Source: Silicimonas sp.
Lineage (GTDB): Bacteria; Pseudomonadota; Alphaproteobacteria; Rhodobacterales; Rhodobacteraceae
Length of the DNA stretch: 59,064 nucleotides
Direction of reading: 5' to 3'
NCBI GenBank assembly: GCA_022826385.1
Contig: JAJDUZ010000025.1
Location: 1-59,064 of the forward strand
The notes beneath the pieces were generated by a model that saw nothing but the letters and a program-made list of their open reading frames with translations, had not been told where the DNA came from and searched no databases. Both the position numbers and the translations under genes were made by a program. Positions 17,542 through 26,137 of this stretch are shown here, piece after piece (position 1 is the first letter of the stretch; each line of letters begins with the position of its first letter).

Positions 17542-18486
17542 ATGAAACAAACAGAACGATTGCAACCGACCAGGACCGGTATTCGTCGCGCCGCCGCGCT
17601 TTTGCGGGACGGCGCCCTTGTCGCGTTCCCGACCGAGACGGTCTATGGGCTGGGCGCAGATGCGACCGACGACACGGCGGTTGCCAAGGTCTTCGAGGCA
17701 AAGGGCCGCCCCAGTTTCAATCCCTTGATCGTCCATGTGCCGACGCTGGCCGACGCCGAGGCAATCGGAGAGATACCCGAAGCCGCATGGGCCTTTCTTG
17801 AAGACGGCTGGCCAGAGGGGCTGACACTGGTTGCCCCCCTTCGCGCTGACAGCAAGCTCTCCTTGCTTGTCACAGCGGGTCAGCGAACGGTCGCCCTGCG
17901 GGTGCCGGCCTCACCCGTGGCGCAAGACCTTCTGACGGCGTTCGACGGCCCCGTTGCCGCGCCGTCCGCGAACCCCTCAGGCCGGATCAGCCCCACCTGT
18001 GCGGATCACGTGCTGTCAGGTCTCGACGGTCGGATCGCTGCCGTATTGGACGGGGGCGAAACACCGGGCGGGCTCGAATCCGCGATCCTCGCCTTTGACG
18101 AAGCCGGGCCAATCGTGCTGCGGGAAGGCGTCTTTCAGGTTTCCGAGGACCTGAGACGGAAGACGGCGCTGGACGACGGCCCAGGGGCGCTACCCGCGCC
18201 CGGCATGCTGAAGTCGCATTATGCGCCGCAAGGGACGCTTCGCATGAACGTCACGACACCAGACCCCGGCGAGTGGTTTATTGGGTTCGGGCCGCATCGC
18301 AATGCCGACGCCAACCTGTCTGCGTCAGGCGACCTGAGGGAGGCCGCGGCCAACCTCTTTGCCCTGCTCCACCAGGCGGACAAAAAGGACCGGATTGCCG
18401 TGGCCCCGGTGCCGAACACGGGTCTTGGTCGTGCAATCAACGATCGCCTCAGCCGCGCCGCGGCCCCGCGTGGCGCCGATTTCTGA
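17542..18486 (+). CDS. Threonylcarbamoyl-AMP synthase (Sua5/YrdC type)
   Basis: A 314-residue enzyme making threonylcarbamoyl-AMP for the t6A37 modification of tRNAs that read ANN codons. The N-terminal YrdC domain shows FPTETVYGLGADA, KGRPSFNPLIVHV, and AAPSANPSGRISPT. The region after about residue 200, starting LPAPGMLKSHYAP, is the Sua5 C-terminal domain. GGGGGAC lies just before ATG 17542; the much longer upstream frame is antisense to the dehydrogenase and is rejected. Its last codons form the left arm of a tandem hairpin. Confidence 0.94.
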   Translation: MKQTERLQPTRTGIRRAAALLRDGALVAFPTETVYGLGADATDDTAVAKVFEAKGRPSFNPLIVHVPTLADAEAIGEIPEAAWAFLEDGWPEGLTLVAPLRADSKLSLLVTAGQRTVALRVPASPVAQDLLTAFDGPVAAPSANPSGRISPTCADHVLSGLDGRIAAVLDGGETPGGLESAILAFDEAGPIVLREGVFQVSEDLRRKTALDDGPGALPAPGMLKSHYAPQGTLRMNVTTPDPGEWFIGFGPHRNADANLSASGDLREAAANLFALLHQADKKDRIAVAPVPNTGLGRAINDRLSRAAAPRGADF

Positions 18487-18521
18487 CACAGAAATCGATC
18501 CGGAAAATTTGTAATTTTCCG
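18477..18521. repeat. Tandem hairpin element, copy 1
   Basis: Two adjacent perfect hairpins: CGATTTCTG/CAGAAATCG (9 bp, loop ACA, 18477-18497) and CGGAAAATT/AATTTTCCG (9 bp, loop TGT, 18501-18521). The first spans the stop codon of the Sua5 gene. It lies between convergent genes and has no clear T-run. Similar pairs occur at 34850, 40141 and 56816. Confidence 0.7.
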
Positions 18522-18525
18522 CGCC

Positions 18526-18756
18526 CTAGCCCTGCCGTTTATAGACCCCTTCGGGCAAGTTCAGCGCCTCTTTGAGGTCGGCGACTTGCGCGAGTGACAG
18601 CGTTATCGTGCGGACCGTTTCACCGTCCCGGTCCAATTGTTCCAAGGTAACGCAGTCCTCGAAGGCCGTCACGGTGACGTCCTCCTGCAAATGCGGGCTG
18701 CCTTCGTCGATCAGGGTGACGACGGTGGCATCAAAATCGTGCTCGATGGTAAACAT
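18526..18756 (-). CDS. Hypothetical 76-aa protein
   Basis: A small acidic soluble protein, MFTIEHDFDATVVTLIDEGS at the start and LKEALNLPEGVYKRQG at the end. It has no signal, membrane segment or recognised motif, and the hydrophobicity pattern suggests alternating beta strands with one C-terminal helix. The longer frame starting at 18864 would overlap the lipoprotein promoter region, so the ATG at 18756 is preferred. It is convergent with the Sua5 gene and divergent from the M48 lipoprotein gene. Function unknown. Confidence 0.7.
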   Translation of the reverse strand: MFTIEHDFDATVVTLIDEGSPHLQEDVTVTAFEDCVTLEQLDRDGETVRTITLSLAQVADLKEALNLPEGVYKRQG

Positions 18757-18887
18757 GGGCCGAGTTTGGCTCAGCCGCGAAACCTCTGCAAGCGCGGGGC
18801 TTTGCCGATCCCTCACCTTGTGGTTGATATCTGGTGACGGGCTGCGCAAAACTGACAGGAACACCCCTTTTCGACGGATCGTTCCTT

Positions 18888-19586
18888 ATGCGCCGCCTTC
18901 TTGCTTTCGCCCTTCTGCCGTTCCTTGCAGCCTGTGAAGAGCCGGGCCCCACCATCACCGAACCAGCCCAGCCCTTGCCCGCCGTCAAACGAACCGGCAG
19001 TTCTCAAAGCGTGGCCGATTACCGCGCGGTCGCCGCACGGGTCGAGCCGGTGGCGGAACGGGTCTGCCGCCAGCGCACACAGGGGGTAAATTGCGACTTC
19101 CTGTTGCGGATCGACACGCGCAGCGGGCTGGGCGCAAACGCCTATCAGACCTATGACAATTCCGGGCGCCCGGTTCTGGGGATCACACCCGCGCTGATCT
19201 CGCGCATGAAGAACCGCGACGAGATCGCCTTTGTGATCGGTCACGAAGCCGCCCATCACATTCAGGGCCATATCGGCCAAACGCAAAGCTCGGCTCAGGC
19301 AGGCGCGGTTCTGGGCGCCGTTTTGGGATCAATCGCGGGGCTCGATGCAACGGGCGTTGAGACGGCCACCAATATCGGCGGGACAATCGGCGCGCGGCGG
19401 TTTTCAAAAGGGTTCGAGTTGGAAGCCGACTCGCTGGGCGCGCGGATCACCGAGGCCGCCGGGTACAACGCAGTGCGCGGCGTGCTCTATTTCATGGAGG
19501 CTGCCGATCCGGGCGACCGGTTCCTTGGCACCCATCCCCCCAATGCGGACCGGATCCGCATCGTTCGCCAGACGGTCGGGCGCTGA
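18888..19586 (+). CDS. M48-family metalloprotease lipoprotein
   Basis: A 232-residue lipoprotein protease. The signal peptide MRRLLAFALLPFLAAC ends in a lipobox with C16. The zinc motif HEAAH is at 119-123, and the second motif ELEAD (E177, D181) supplies the third ligand, as in peptidase M48. Members of the related BepA/LoiP group act in outer-membrane quality control; a similar role is plausible here. The start at 18888 places the signal peptide correctly; an ATG 18 codons upstream would spoil it. Confidence 0.9.
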   Translation: MRRLLAFALLPFLAACEEPGPTITEPAQPLPAVKRTGSSQSVADYRAVAARVEPVAERVCRQRTQGVNCDFLLRIDTRSGLGANAYQTYDNSGRPVLGITPALISRMKNRDEIAFVIGHEAAHHIQGHIGQTQSSAQAGAVLGAVLGSIAGLDATGVETATNIGGTIGARRFSKGFELEADSLGARITEAAGYNAVRGVLYFMEAADPGDRFLGTHPPNADRIRIVRQTVGR

Positions 19587-19595
19587 ACAGACACC

Positions 19596-22500
19596 CTATT
19601 CGGCAGCCGCCAGCGCGTTTTCGTCTTCGCCCGAAGACCGGTCCCGCCAAATGGCGTCGGGCTGGGTTGGATCGGTGATCGCATCATAAAGCGCGCGATA
19701 GTCCGGTTCGGCCAGAAGGGCCTGAATGCGCGCTCGGTGCCAGGTCACCGCCTCCTGGTGCAACTGGAACAGTTCGGCATCCGCCAGAAGCCGCGCCAGT
19801 TCGGCCTTCGCCCGCGGCAGATGTGCCTGGATCGACAGGTCGGTCTCGGTCGCATAGTTGCGGTGCCGCCAATAGTGCACCCCTTGATCCTGATCCACGT
19901 GGTTGATCCGTCCGCGTTGGCGCTTGACCAGAAAGCTCTCGGCAGAGCGCAGGACGTAGTGGTTCAAGGTCACCATGTCGTAACCGATCGTGTCCTTGCG
20001 GCTGAACCACTCGTTCTTGGTCATGAGCCGCTCGGGCATCACGCGACCGGCGCCGTTGACCCAGCGCACCTCATCTGCCCGCGTTTCATCCAGATCCAGC
20101 GGACGGTGGACACCGATCTTGCCGAACGGACCATCGGGGCGGAAGAACGATTTGAAGCCCCATCCCAGCCGGGGCTTCGGAATATAGAGCGGCGCGCAGG
20201 CGGTGAATTGCTCGGTCTGCCACCGGTCCTCATAGGCATGCACGCCCCGGTTGCCGAAGAACCGCCATGTCATCGAGATCACGTTCGGGTCACCGCTTTC
20301 TGCAAGCAGCGCGTGAAACGTGCCGTCGCCGACATGGATGTTCACGAACTCGTCGACATCAATCACGCCAACCCAATCGGCCTTCTGAATGGCTTTTTGC
20401 GATATCGCGTCGTTCAAGGCCCCCCTTTGCGGCTTCTGCCCGGCCGCGCGATTGAACGGGTTGTCTCGCCGGGTCACGATCCCCAGCGCTTGCAACCGGT
20501 CAAGCAGCGCGTTTGTAGGATCGTCGCAGTCGTTCGTGTAGATCAGGAAATGGGTCACCCCGATCGACAGGTGATAGGCGATCCATTCGAGGATGAAGCA
20601 ACCCTCGTTCTTCATCGAGGTCACGATGACGATGCGCTTCGAACGTGGCGTCGGGTCAAGCGGAGCAAGCCGGTTTTGGCGCGCTTGTGTCCGGGCCATC
20701 AACCCCTTGAACTGATCCTCGGCCGCGCGTCCGGTCGCTGGCGGTTCGCGCCGCAACGGAAAGGTCTCTCCGCCCGTTTGCAAAGGCGTCACGGGGCGCG
20801 GGCCGGCCGCGGGCAAGTCGATCTCGGGGACAGCGTGTGACATCGGGTTCGCCGCCACCTCGGCCAGAAACGCCGCTTCGCGTGGCGCGACGCGAAGGGC
20901 GTCGATCCGGGCGCGGTGCCAATCCACGGCGCGTTTGTGCAGGGGACCAAGGACGGGGTCGCGCGCGAATGCGGTGCGCAGCCCCTTGCCCAGCGCAAGA
21001 CGCGGCAGAATAGAGCGGTCTTCTTCATCGTTCCGATTATAGGTGTTCCAGTATGCAATGCCCTGCGGCCGTGCGACGTGGTTGGTACGCCCGCGGTCCC
21101 GTTTGACAAGGAAGCTCTCGCAAGAGCGAACCGCATAGTGGTTGAGCGTCACAAGGTCATAGCCCCAACAGTCGATGGCCGATCGCCACCCGCTTTCCAG
21201 GTAACGGTCCGGCATCTGTTGCCCGGACCCGTTGGTCCAGCGGGGCATGGCCGATGTCGGCGTATGTGGGCGGTGAACGCCGAACCCGTTGAACGGGGCC
21301 TCCCGTCGGAAAATGGTCTTGAAACCCCATGCCTGATGCGGCTTACGCGTCAGGTACGGTGCGGCTCGGGTGAACTGCTCGGCGACCGGGCGATCCTCGT
21401 ACTCCGTCACGCCCGACGTCCCGAACAGGCGCCATGTCATCGAGATCATGTCCGGGTCGCCCGCCGCTGCAAACAGGTCTTCGAGCCGACCGTCACCGAC
21501 ATGGATGTTGATATATTCATCGACATCCATAACCACGACCGCGTCAGCCCGGCGCACCAGTGGATGGGTCGCCGCATCTTCCAGCGCCAACCGCTGTGGT
21601 TTTTCGCCCGGCCCAACCGGGTTGTCGATGCGGGTGACCAGACCGCGCATCGCAAGCGCGTCCAGCACGCCCTCGGTCTCGTCATCGCAATCGTTGGTGT
21701 AGACAAGGAAATAGGTGATCCCGACCCCAAGGTGATAGGCGACCCAATCGAGGATGAACGGCCCCTCGTTCCGCATGGTCGTGACGGCAATGACCTCATC
21801 CAGCGGACGACAGGCCTTGGCAGGCGAAGGCGCAGCAGCGGGGTGAACCACGCCACCTGCCGCCTCGCGATAGGTGCGGGCAAAGGGATGATTGCGGTCC
21901 GGGTCCGGGTAATCGCGCAAGGGCGCTTCACAAGGGTCGATCCGGTGTTTGCGCAGATACTGCCCGACCAGACTGTCGGGATGGGGCAGCCCGTGATCCT
22001 TCTCGGCCAGCCGCTTGCGGATGCGGCGGCCATAGAGGTGCACCGATTGCGTCTCGTCAGTGATCACGCCGGAATGGTTGACGCCTGCCGTGACCAGTTT
22101 GCGGCGCAAGGCAAAGGAATAGGGATAGAGCGCGGCTTGCGGAAGCGCGCGGCTGACCTCGCCGGTCTGGTGCAGGAAATGCGTGATGGCATGCGGTCCC
22201 CAGACGCCCCATGTCTGTTCGCCAACATGAACCGGTTGGCCCGCATCCTTGGCCGCCTGCCACTCTTTCCGTTTCCACCGCTTTTCCCATGGCGGGATGG
22301 CAAACTCGTCGCGCGTGAAGTCCAAGAGGGCCGCGAGTGTCGCGCTGTCCTGCGGCAAGGCAAGGACACCGCCATTGACGTGATGTGCGCTCTCCCAGCC
22401 ATAGAGATGCCCGTCCTTGGGCTGAAACCGTTTCAGGCAATAGGCGTCGGTATCGGCCCAGATCGTGCGATCCGTCTGTTCCAGCAGCTTGTACCGGAAA

Positions 22501-22727
22501 AGGTCGGAATGAAGCGCAGGCGACCCCGTTCGTTCGTGCACGAGAAACCCGGTTTCCGGCAGGATGTCGGACGCGTCACGGCGTTCGACACCTTCGGGCA
22601 CGCGACCGATGTGGTCATAGCTGTAGAGAACGACGTGATGCCCGGCATCCAGAAACGACTGCACGCAAAGCTGTTCGAGGAAGGAAAGCTCCCCCCGCAT
22701 CCACAGCATCGCGATTTGGCTGTCCAT
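19596..22727 (-). CDS. Three-domain glycosyltransferase with internal duplication
   Basis: A 1043-residue cytoplasmic protein with three apparent transferase domains. Residues 1-270 resemble GT32/capsule-type sugar transferases (HSDLFRYKLL and WADTDAYCLK, a DxD-like motif). Residues about 310-640 and about 695-1030 are two copies of one family 2-like domain, each with MRNEG or MKNEG, YFLVYTNDCDD or HFLIYTNDCDD, VMDVDEYINIHVGDG or VIDVDEFVNIHVGDG, and a late HYAVRSCESFLVKR or HYVLRSAESFLVKR. The product is likely a surface polysaccharide enzyme, but donor and acceptor are unknown. The gene stands alone with no polysaccharide cluster around it. Confidence 0.85.
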   Translation of the reverse strand: MDSQIAMLWMRGELSFLEQLCVQSFLDAGHHVVLYSYDHIGRVPEGVERRDASDILPETGFLVHERTGSPALHSDLFRYKLLEQTDRTIWADTDAYCLKRFQPKDGHLYGWESAHHVNGGVLALPQDSATLAALLDFTRDEFAIPPWEKRWKRKEWQAAKDAGQPVHVGEQTWGVWGPHAITHFLHQTGEVSRALPQAALYPYSFALRRKLVTAGVNHSGVITDETQSVHLYGRRIRKRLAEKDHGLPHPDSLVGQYLRKHRIDPCEAPLRDYPDPDRNHPFARTYREAAGGVVHPAAAPSPAKACRPLDEVIAVTTMRNEGPFILDWVAYHLGVGITYFLVYTNDCDDETEGVLDALAMRGLVTRIDNPVGPGEKPQRLALEDAATHPLVRRADAVVVMDVDEYINIHVGDGRLEDLFAAAGDPDMISMTWRLFGTSGVTEYEDRPVAEQFTRAAPYLTRKPHQAWGFKTIFRREAPFNGFGVHRPHTPTSAMPRWTNGSGQQMPDRYLESGWRSAIDCWGYDLVTLNHYAVRSCESFLVKRDRGRTNHVARPQGIAYWNTYNRNDEEDRSILPRLALGKGLRTAFARDPVLGPLHKRAVDWHRARIDALRVAPREAAFLAEVAANPMSHAVPEIDLPAAGPRPVTPLQTGGETFPLRREPPATGRAAEDQFKGLMARTQARQNRLAPLDPTPRSKRIVIVTSMKNEGCFILEWIAYHLSIGVTHFLIYTNDCDDPTNALLDRLQALGIVTRRDNPFNRAAGQKPQRGALNDAISQKAIQKADWVGVIDVDEFVNIHVGDGTFHALLAESGDPNVISMTWRFFGNRGVHAYEDRWQTEQFTACAPLYIPKPRLGWGFKSFFRPDGPFGKIGVHRPLDLDETRADEVRWVNGAGRVMPERLMTKNEWFSRKDTIGYDMVTLNHYVLRSAESFLVKRQRGRINHVDQDQGVHYWRHRNYATETDLSIQAHLPRAKAELARLLADAELFQLHQEAVTWHRARIQALLAEPDYRALYDAITDPTQPDAIWRDRSSGEDENALAAAE

Positions 22728-22923
22728 ACGTTTCTGCCCTGACCGTTTCCCGGTTTTGCCGGGATGTTAGCGTAACGCAGAGTAGGAGCCAATGTCGTTA
22801 AGAAGCCTGGGCGATCGACGGCGCTGGCCCAATCAAGCGATTGCACGCCGCCGGTGGCACCTTTGGCGTTTTCATCCTCTTGCTTTAGTATCCAGCGTCG
22901 AAACCGCTCGAAGGTGCCATGAC

Positions 22924-23163
22924 ATGGACATTCCAAAGTTGAAACGGGTCAAGGTGGCGTCGGTCCGGGACCTCAGGGTTTGGCTCGAGACACATTCCGG
23001 AGAGGACAACCGCGTAATGATCATCACCTGCGACAAACGCTCGCCCTCCAAACACATCAGCAGCGCAAGCGTTCGAAGCGTCCTGGCAGAATATGGCTGG
23101 ACGTCAGAGCAAAGCTATACACTGAACGGCAACCTGCTGGGACATGTTGTCTGCAACACCTGA
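22924..23163 (+). CDS. Hypothetical 79-aa protein
   Basis: A small basic protein starting MDIPKLKRVKVASVRDLRVW, with no recognised domain, signal or membrane segment. AAGG lies 8 bases before ATG 22924; the frame stays open upstream but lacks support there. It is followed 33 bases later by the VOC gene, so the two may form an operon. The composition (RVMIITCDKRSPSKHIS, ending LGHVVCNT) gives no functional hint. Confidence 0.6.
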   Translation: MDIPKLKRVKVASVRDLRVWLETHSGEDNRVMIITCDKRSPSKHISSASVRSVLAEYGWTSEQSYTLNGNLLGHVVCNT

Positions 23164-23196
23164 TACCCAGCTCGTCAAATTGCGGAAGGAACGATC

Positions 23197-23580
23197 ATGG
23201 ATAGGCTCGCGTCGCACTCGTTTCGCTGCTCGGCCGTCTATCCGACACTTGCCGTTCCCAGTGTCGTCGACGCCTGCAATTGGTATGTCGAATGCCTCGG
23301 TTTCACCAACCGCTTCATGTGGGGCGACCCGCCGACGCATGGGGCCATCCTTCTGGACGAGGCGTGCGTTCATTTCTGGCAGGGCTCGCCGCAACTGGGC
23401 GCGAACTGGCTTTACTTCGACGTCAATGACCTTGATGCGATTTATGCGCGTGCAATCGCGAACGACGTCCCGATCGCGCGTGCCCCTGAAACGTATCCGT
23501 GGGGCATGCGCGAATTCAACGCGGTTGATTTGAACGGTTACAACATTCGGTTCGGCCAACACATAGGATCATCTGAGTGA
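23197..23580 (+). CDS. VOC (glyoxalase/bleomycin-resistance) family protein
   Basis: A 127-residue single-module VOC protein. It shows the paired beta-alpha-beta pattern: YPTLAVPSVVDACNWYVECLGF, then HGAILLDEACVHFW, LYFDVNDLDAIYARAIAND, and the closing MREFNAVDLNGYNIRFGQH with the usual E and D near the metal site. GGAAGGA lies 6 bases before the ATG. VOC proteins include dioxygenases, isomerases and drug-binding proteins, and this one cannot be assigned more closely. Confidence 0.87.
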   Translation: MDRLASHSFRCSAVYPTLAVPSVVDACNWYVECLGFTNRFMWGDPPTHGAILLDEACVHFWQGSPQLGANWLYFDVNDLDAIYARAIANDVPIARAPETYPWGMREFNAVDLNGYNIRFGQHIGSSE

Positions 23581-23678
23581 TCCTTGCCGCTCGTTTTGGG
23601 GCTGAGGCACTTAACAGCAGTATGGTCATCCCCGGGACATAGGGCATTGGTTTCGAGTGGCTTGCCCGGCGCAGCACC

Positions 23679-24830
23679 CTACCCCGCCAATCTGCTCTCG
23701 GCTACTTCGACGAACCACGAACAACCAAACGGGATCGCATCGTCGTTGAAGTTGTAGTCGGGCGTGTGAACATCCGCGCCGGGGCCATTGCCCATCAGGA
23801 TGTATGCACCGGGGCGCTCGTTCAGCATATAGGCAAAGTCCTCGCCCCCCATGATGAACGGTGCATCCCCGCATGTGCTCACCTTCTCGGCTGCCGCGAT
23901 GGCGTATTCGGTCTCGGTGGCGTGGTTCGCCATCACGGGGTAATTCCGCTTGTAATGAAGCTCGGCGCGGCACCCATGCGCGCGCGCCGTATGGTCAACG
24001 ATCTCGCCAAGCCGTTCTTCGGCCAGATCGCGCACCTCTTCCTTGAGGGTCCGCACCGTGCCACGCAACTCGACCGAGGGCGGGATCACGTTATACGCAG
24101 TCGACGCGGTCACGAAGGACGTCACTGTCACCACGATCTGTTCGACCGGGTTGACCGTTCGGCTCGCGATTGTCTGAAGCGTGGTCACCATGGCCGCGGC
24201 GCAAACGGTCGGGTCGATCGCCAGATGCGGTTTGGCCGCGTGGCCGCCCTGCCCGTTGACGGTGATCGTGAACTCGTCCGTCCCGGCAAAGAACGGGCCG
24301 GGCTTGATGATGAACTCGCCCAAGGGCAGCGAGGGCCAATTGTGCATGCCATAGACTTCGTCGACACCGAAGCGGTCCATCATACCGTCTTCGCACATGA
24401 CACGGCCACCACCCCCGCCTTCCTCGGCAGGTTGAAAGATCACGGCAACCGTCCCCGTGAAGTTCCGCGTCTCGGCAAGGTACTTTGCGGCCCCCAGCAG
24501 CATCGAGGTATGGCCGTCATGCCCACAGGCATGCATCTTCCCCGGCTCGGTCGAGGCATAGGGCAGCCCCGTCGCCTCGAGGATCGGGAGCGCGTCCATA
24601 TCAGCGCGCAACCCGACGCAGCGGTCGCCGGGTTTGCCCTTGATCAGCCCGACGACACCGGTCCGGCCGATCCCTTCGATCACTTCGTCACAGCCGAATT
24701 GCCGCAGTTTCTCGGCCACGATTCCCGCTGTGCGATGCACATCGAACTGCAATTCGGGGTGTGCGTGGAAATCATGCCGCCACGCGGTGATCTCGTCGTG
24801 AAGTTCGGCAAAGCGGTTGCGGACGGGCAT
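23679..24830 (-). CDS. M20-family amidohydrolase (hippurate hydrolase-like)
   Basis: A 383-residue metal-dependent amidohydrolase. Typical motifs are WRHDFHAHPELQFD, RADMDALPI, HACGHDGHTSMLLGAAKYL, FQPAEEGGGGG, and the C-terminal MGGEDFAYML. The family cleaves N-acyl amino acids such as hippurate or N-acetylated amino acids and includes auxin-conjugate hydrolases. The start MPVRNRFAELHDEI at 24830 gives a normal length; an in-frame start further upstream adds an unrelated N-terminus. Substrate is not assignable. It follows the bioY terminator region on the same strand, in the order bioY stop, terminator, this gene. Confidence 0.9.
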   Translation of the reverse strand: MPVRNRFAELHDEITAWRHDFHAHPELQFDVHRTAGIVAEKLRQFGCDEVIEGIGRTGVVGLIKGKPGDRCVGLRADMDALPILEATGLPYASTEPGKMHACGHDGHTSMLLGAAKYLAETRNFTGTVAVIFQPAEEGGGGGRVMCEDGMMDRFGVDEVYGMHNWPSLPLGEFIIKPGPFFAGTDEFTITVNGQGGHAAKPHLAIDPTVCAAAMVTTLQTIASRTVNPVEQIVVTVTSFVTASTAYNVIPPSVELRGTVRTLKEEVRDLAEERLGEIVDHTARAHGCRAELHYKRNYPVMANHATETEYAIAAAEKVSTCGDAPFIMGGEDFAYMLNERPGAYILMGNGPGADVHTPDYNFNDDAIPFGCSWFVEVAESRLAG

Positions 24831-24898
24831 ATCGGGTCTCTTTCTCTGGGCAACTCTTTCGACACCTAGAACAGGTATGTGAACAGGCAATTCACAAA

Positions 24899-24926
24899 AA
24901 AGCGCGGGCACATTGGCCCGCGCTTT
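24899..24926 (-). terminator. Terminator downstream of bioY
   Basis: On the minus strand an 11-bp stem (AAAGCGCGGGC with GCCCGCGCTTT, 6-base loop) is followed at once by a T-run. It begins 22 bases after the bioY stop and separates bioY from the amidohydrolase gene. Confidence 0.85.
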
Positions 24927-24948
24927 CAGATTCGTCAGGTCATTTGGA

Positions 24949-25587
24949 TCAACCGCGTGCGTCGCCCACCAGTTTCCAGATCACCGGGAAGGCAATCACG
25001 GCCGCAACCAGTTTCAGCGCGTCGACCCAGATGAAGGTTTTCACGCCATAGGCATACCAGTTTTCCCAGCCATAGCCCATGAAGGCGCCTTCAGCGCCAC
25101 CGCCCAGCAGGCCAAAGCCAGCCGAGAGCCAGATCACGCCGGGGACGTAAACGCAGAGAATACCGACCGTCATCGCAGCCGCCATCGACAGCCAGTTCCG
25201 ATCCCATCCGGCGCGCGCCAGCAGACCAACGGCATAGGCGGCGATCAGGAAACCAAGGATATAACCGCCGGTCGGCCCAAGCGCATAGGCCAGGCCGATG
25301 CCCTTCTCGGGCGTGCCCGCGAAGACCGGCAAGCCCTGCAGGCCAAGCGCGATATAAGACGCCACCGTGGCGGCGGCGAGATAGGGTCCGTAAGCCGCGC
25401 CAATCACCATGATTACCAGCATTTGCAGCGTCACCGGAACCGGCACCGTCGCAACCTGCACCTTGGCCGAGACCCAAAGCGCAACCACGCCGGCAACCAG
25501 CAGAACAAGGCGCTTCATCCAGACGGCACTGCCGGTCGTGGACCACAAGACGTCGGAGAGCACGGGCCGTGCGGTGAGAGTAGCCAT
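24949..25587 (-). CDS. bioY: BioY biotin transporter
   Basis: A 212-residue integral membrane protein of the BioY family, the substrate-binding S component for biotin uptake, with or without an ECF module. It has about six helices and the family signature in VPVPVTLQMLVIMVIGAAYG and LGPTGGYILGFLIAAY. AGGGA lies 8 bases before ATG 25587; an ATG seven codons earlier lacks a site. No bioM/bioN (ATPase and T component) is adjacent, so it may act alone or use a shared ECF. It follows the DUF6314 gene by 17 bases. Confidence 0.93.
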   Translation of the reverse strand: MATLTARPVLSDVLWSTTGSAVWMKRLVLLVAGVVALWVSAKVQVATVPVPVTLQMLVIMVIGAAYGPYLAAATVASYIALGLQGLPVFAGTPEKGIGLAYALGPTGGYILGFLIAAYAVGLLARAGWDRNWLSMAAAMTVGILCVYVPGVIWLSAGFGLLGGGAEGAFMGYGWENWYAYGVKTFIWVDALKLVAAVIAFPVIWKLVGDARG

Positions 25588-25604
25588 GGTTATCGTCCCT
25601 TTTG

Positions 25605-26090
25605 TCATCTGTTGGGCGCGTTATGCACCGCGGTTTCTGCGATTGCAAGTTGAGGCGTGAAGCGGCTTTCCATCCTGTAGGCTTTTCGAGGCCCTTCGAC
25701 CGTCCAGACGCTCTGCCAATTGGGCCAGTCCGAGAAATCGTACCGCACCTGATACCGATCCGGCGGACAAAGATGCACCGTCTCGGGGGCAGATACCCCC
25801 AACGGAATGCTGTGGAAGGGCCGCATGTCGTCGAAAAAAACATCAAGCTGCCCGTTCGCCTCGGCCCAGATATATGTGCGCGTGGCCTGAAAGCGCCCGC
25901 CTGCCGTTTCCAGCCAGCCGGTTTCCTGCTGGATCAGCTGCGCCCCCGACTTCCGGAAGCTGCAAATCCCGGTCATTCGGTCGACGCCGCCCCCTCTGTG
26001 ACGCACCTCGCGCGTGAGCGCCCAGTCCCCGGCAAAGGACCAGAGTGTGGTCGGAGCGCCCGAGGCGTGTTGCAAGTGGCTTGTTCCCAT
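25605..26090 (-). CDS. DUF6314-like protein
   Basis: A 161-residue soluble protein. The pattern WSFAGDWALTREV, TRTYIWAEANGQLDVFFDDMRPFHSI, HLCPPDRYQVRYDFSDWPNWQSVWTVEGPRKAYRM matches what I recall of DUF6314: a beta-barrel-like fold rich in tryptophan, tyrosine and histidine. It lies upstream of bioY and is probably co-transcribed with it. Function is unknown; a lipocalin-like ligand-binding role would fit the pattern but is unproven. It diverges from purB with a 47-base gap. Confidence 0.75.
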   Translation of the reverse strand: MGTSHLQHASGAPTTLWSFAGDWALTREVRHRGGGVDRMTGICSFRKSGAQLIQQETGWLETAGGRFQATRTYIWAEANGQLDVFFDDMRPFHSIPLGVSAPETVHLCPPDRYQVRYDFSDWPNWQSVWTVEGPRKAYRMESRFTPQLAIAETAVHNAPNR

Positions 26091-26137
26091 GTCGCTGCCA
26101 GTCTAAACGCTCCCCCGTCCGACACGAAAGGCCCGAC

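Noticed and set aside
20916..22742. 608-codon plus-strand frame opposite the glycosyltransferase
   Set aside because: Entirely antisense to the transferase, whose motifs are clear; no ribosome site or homology-like pattern.
23197..23580. VOC protein as a bleomycin-resistance determinant
   Set aside because: The fold is shared by many functions and nothing in the context supports drug binding.
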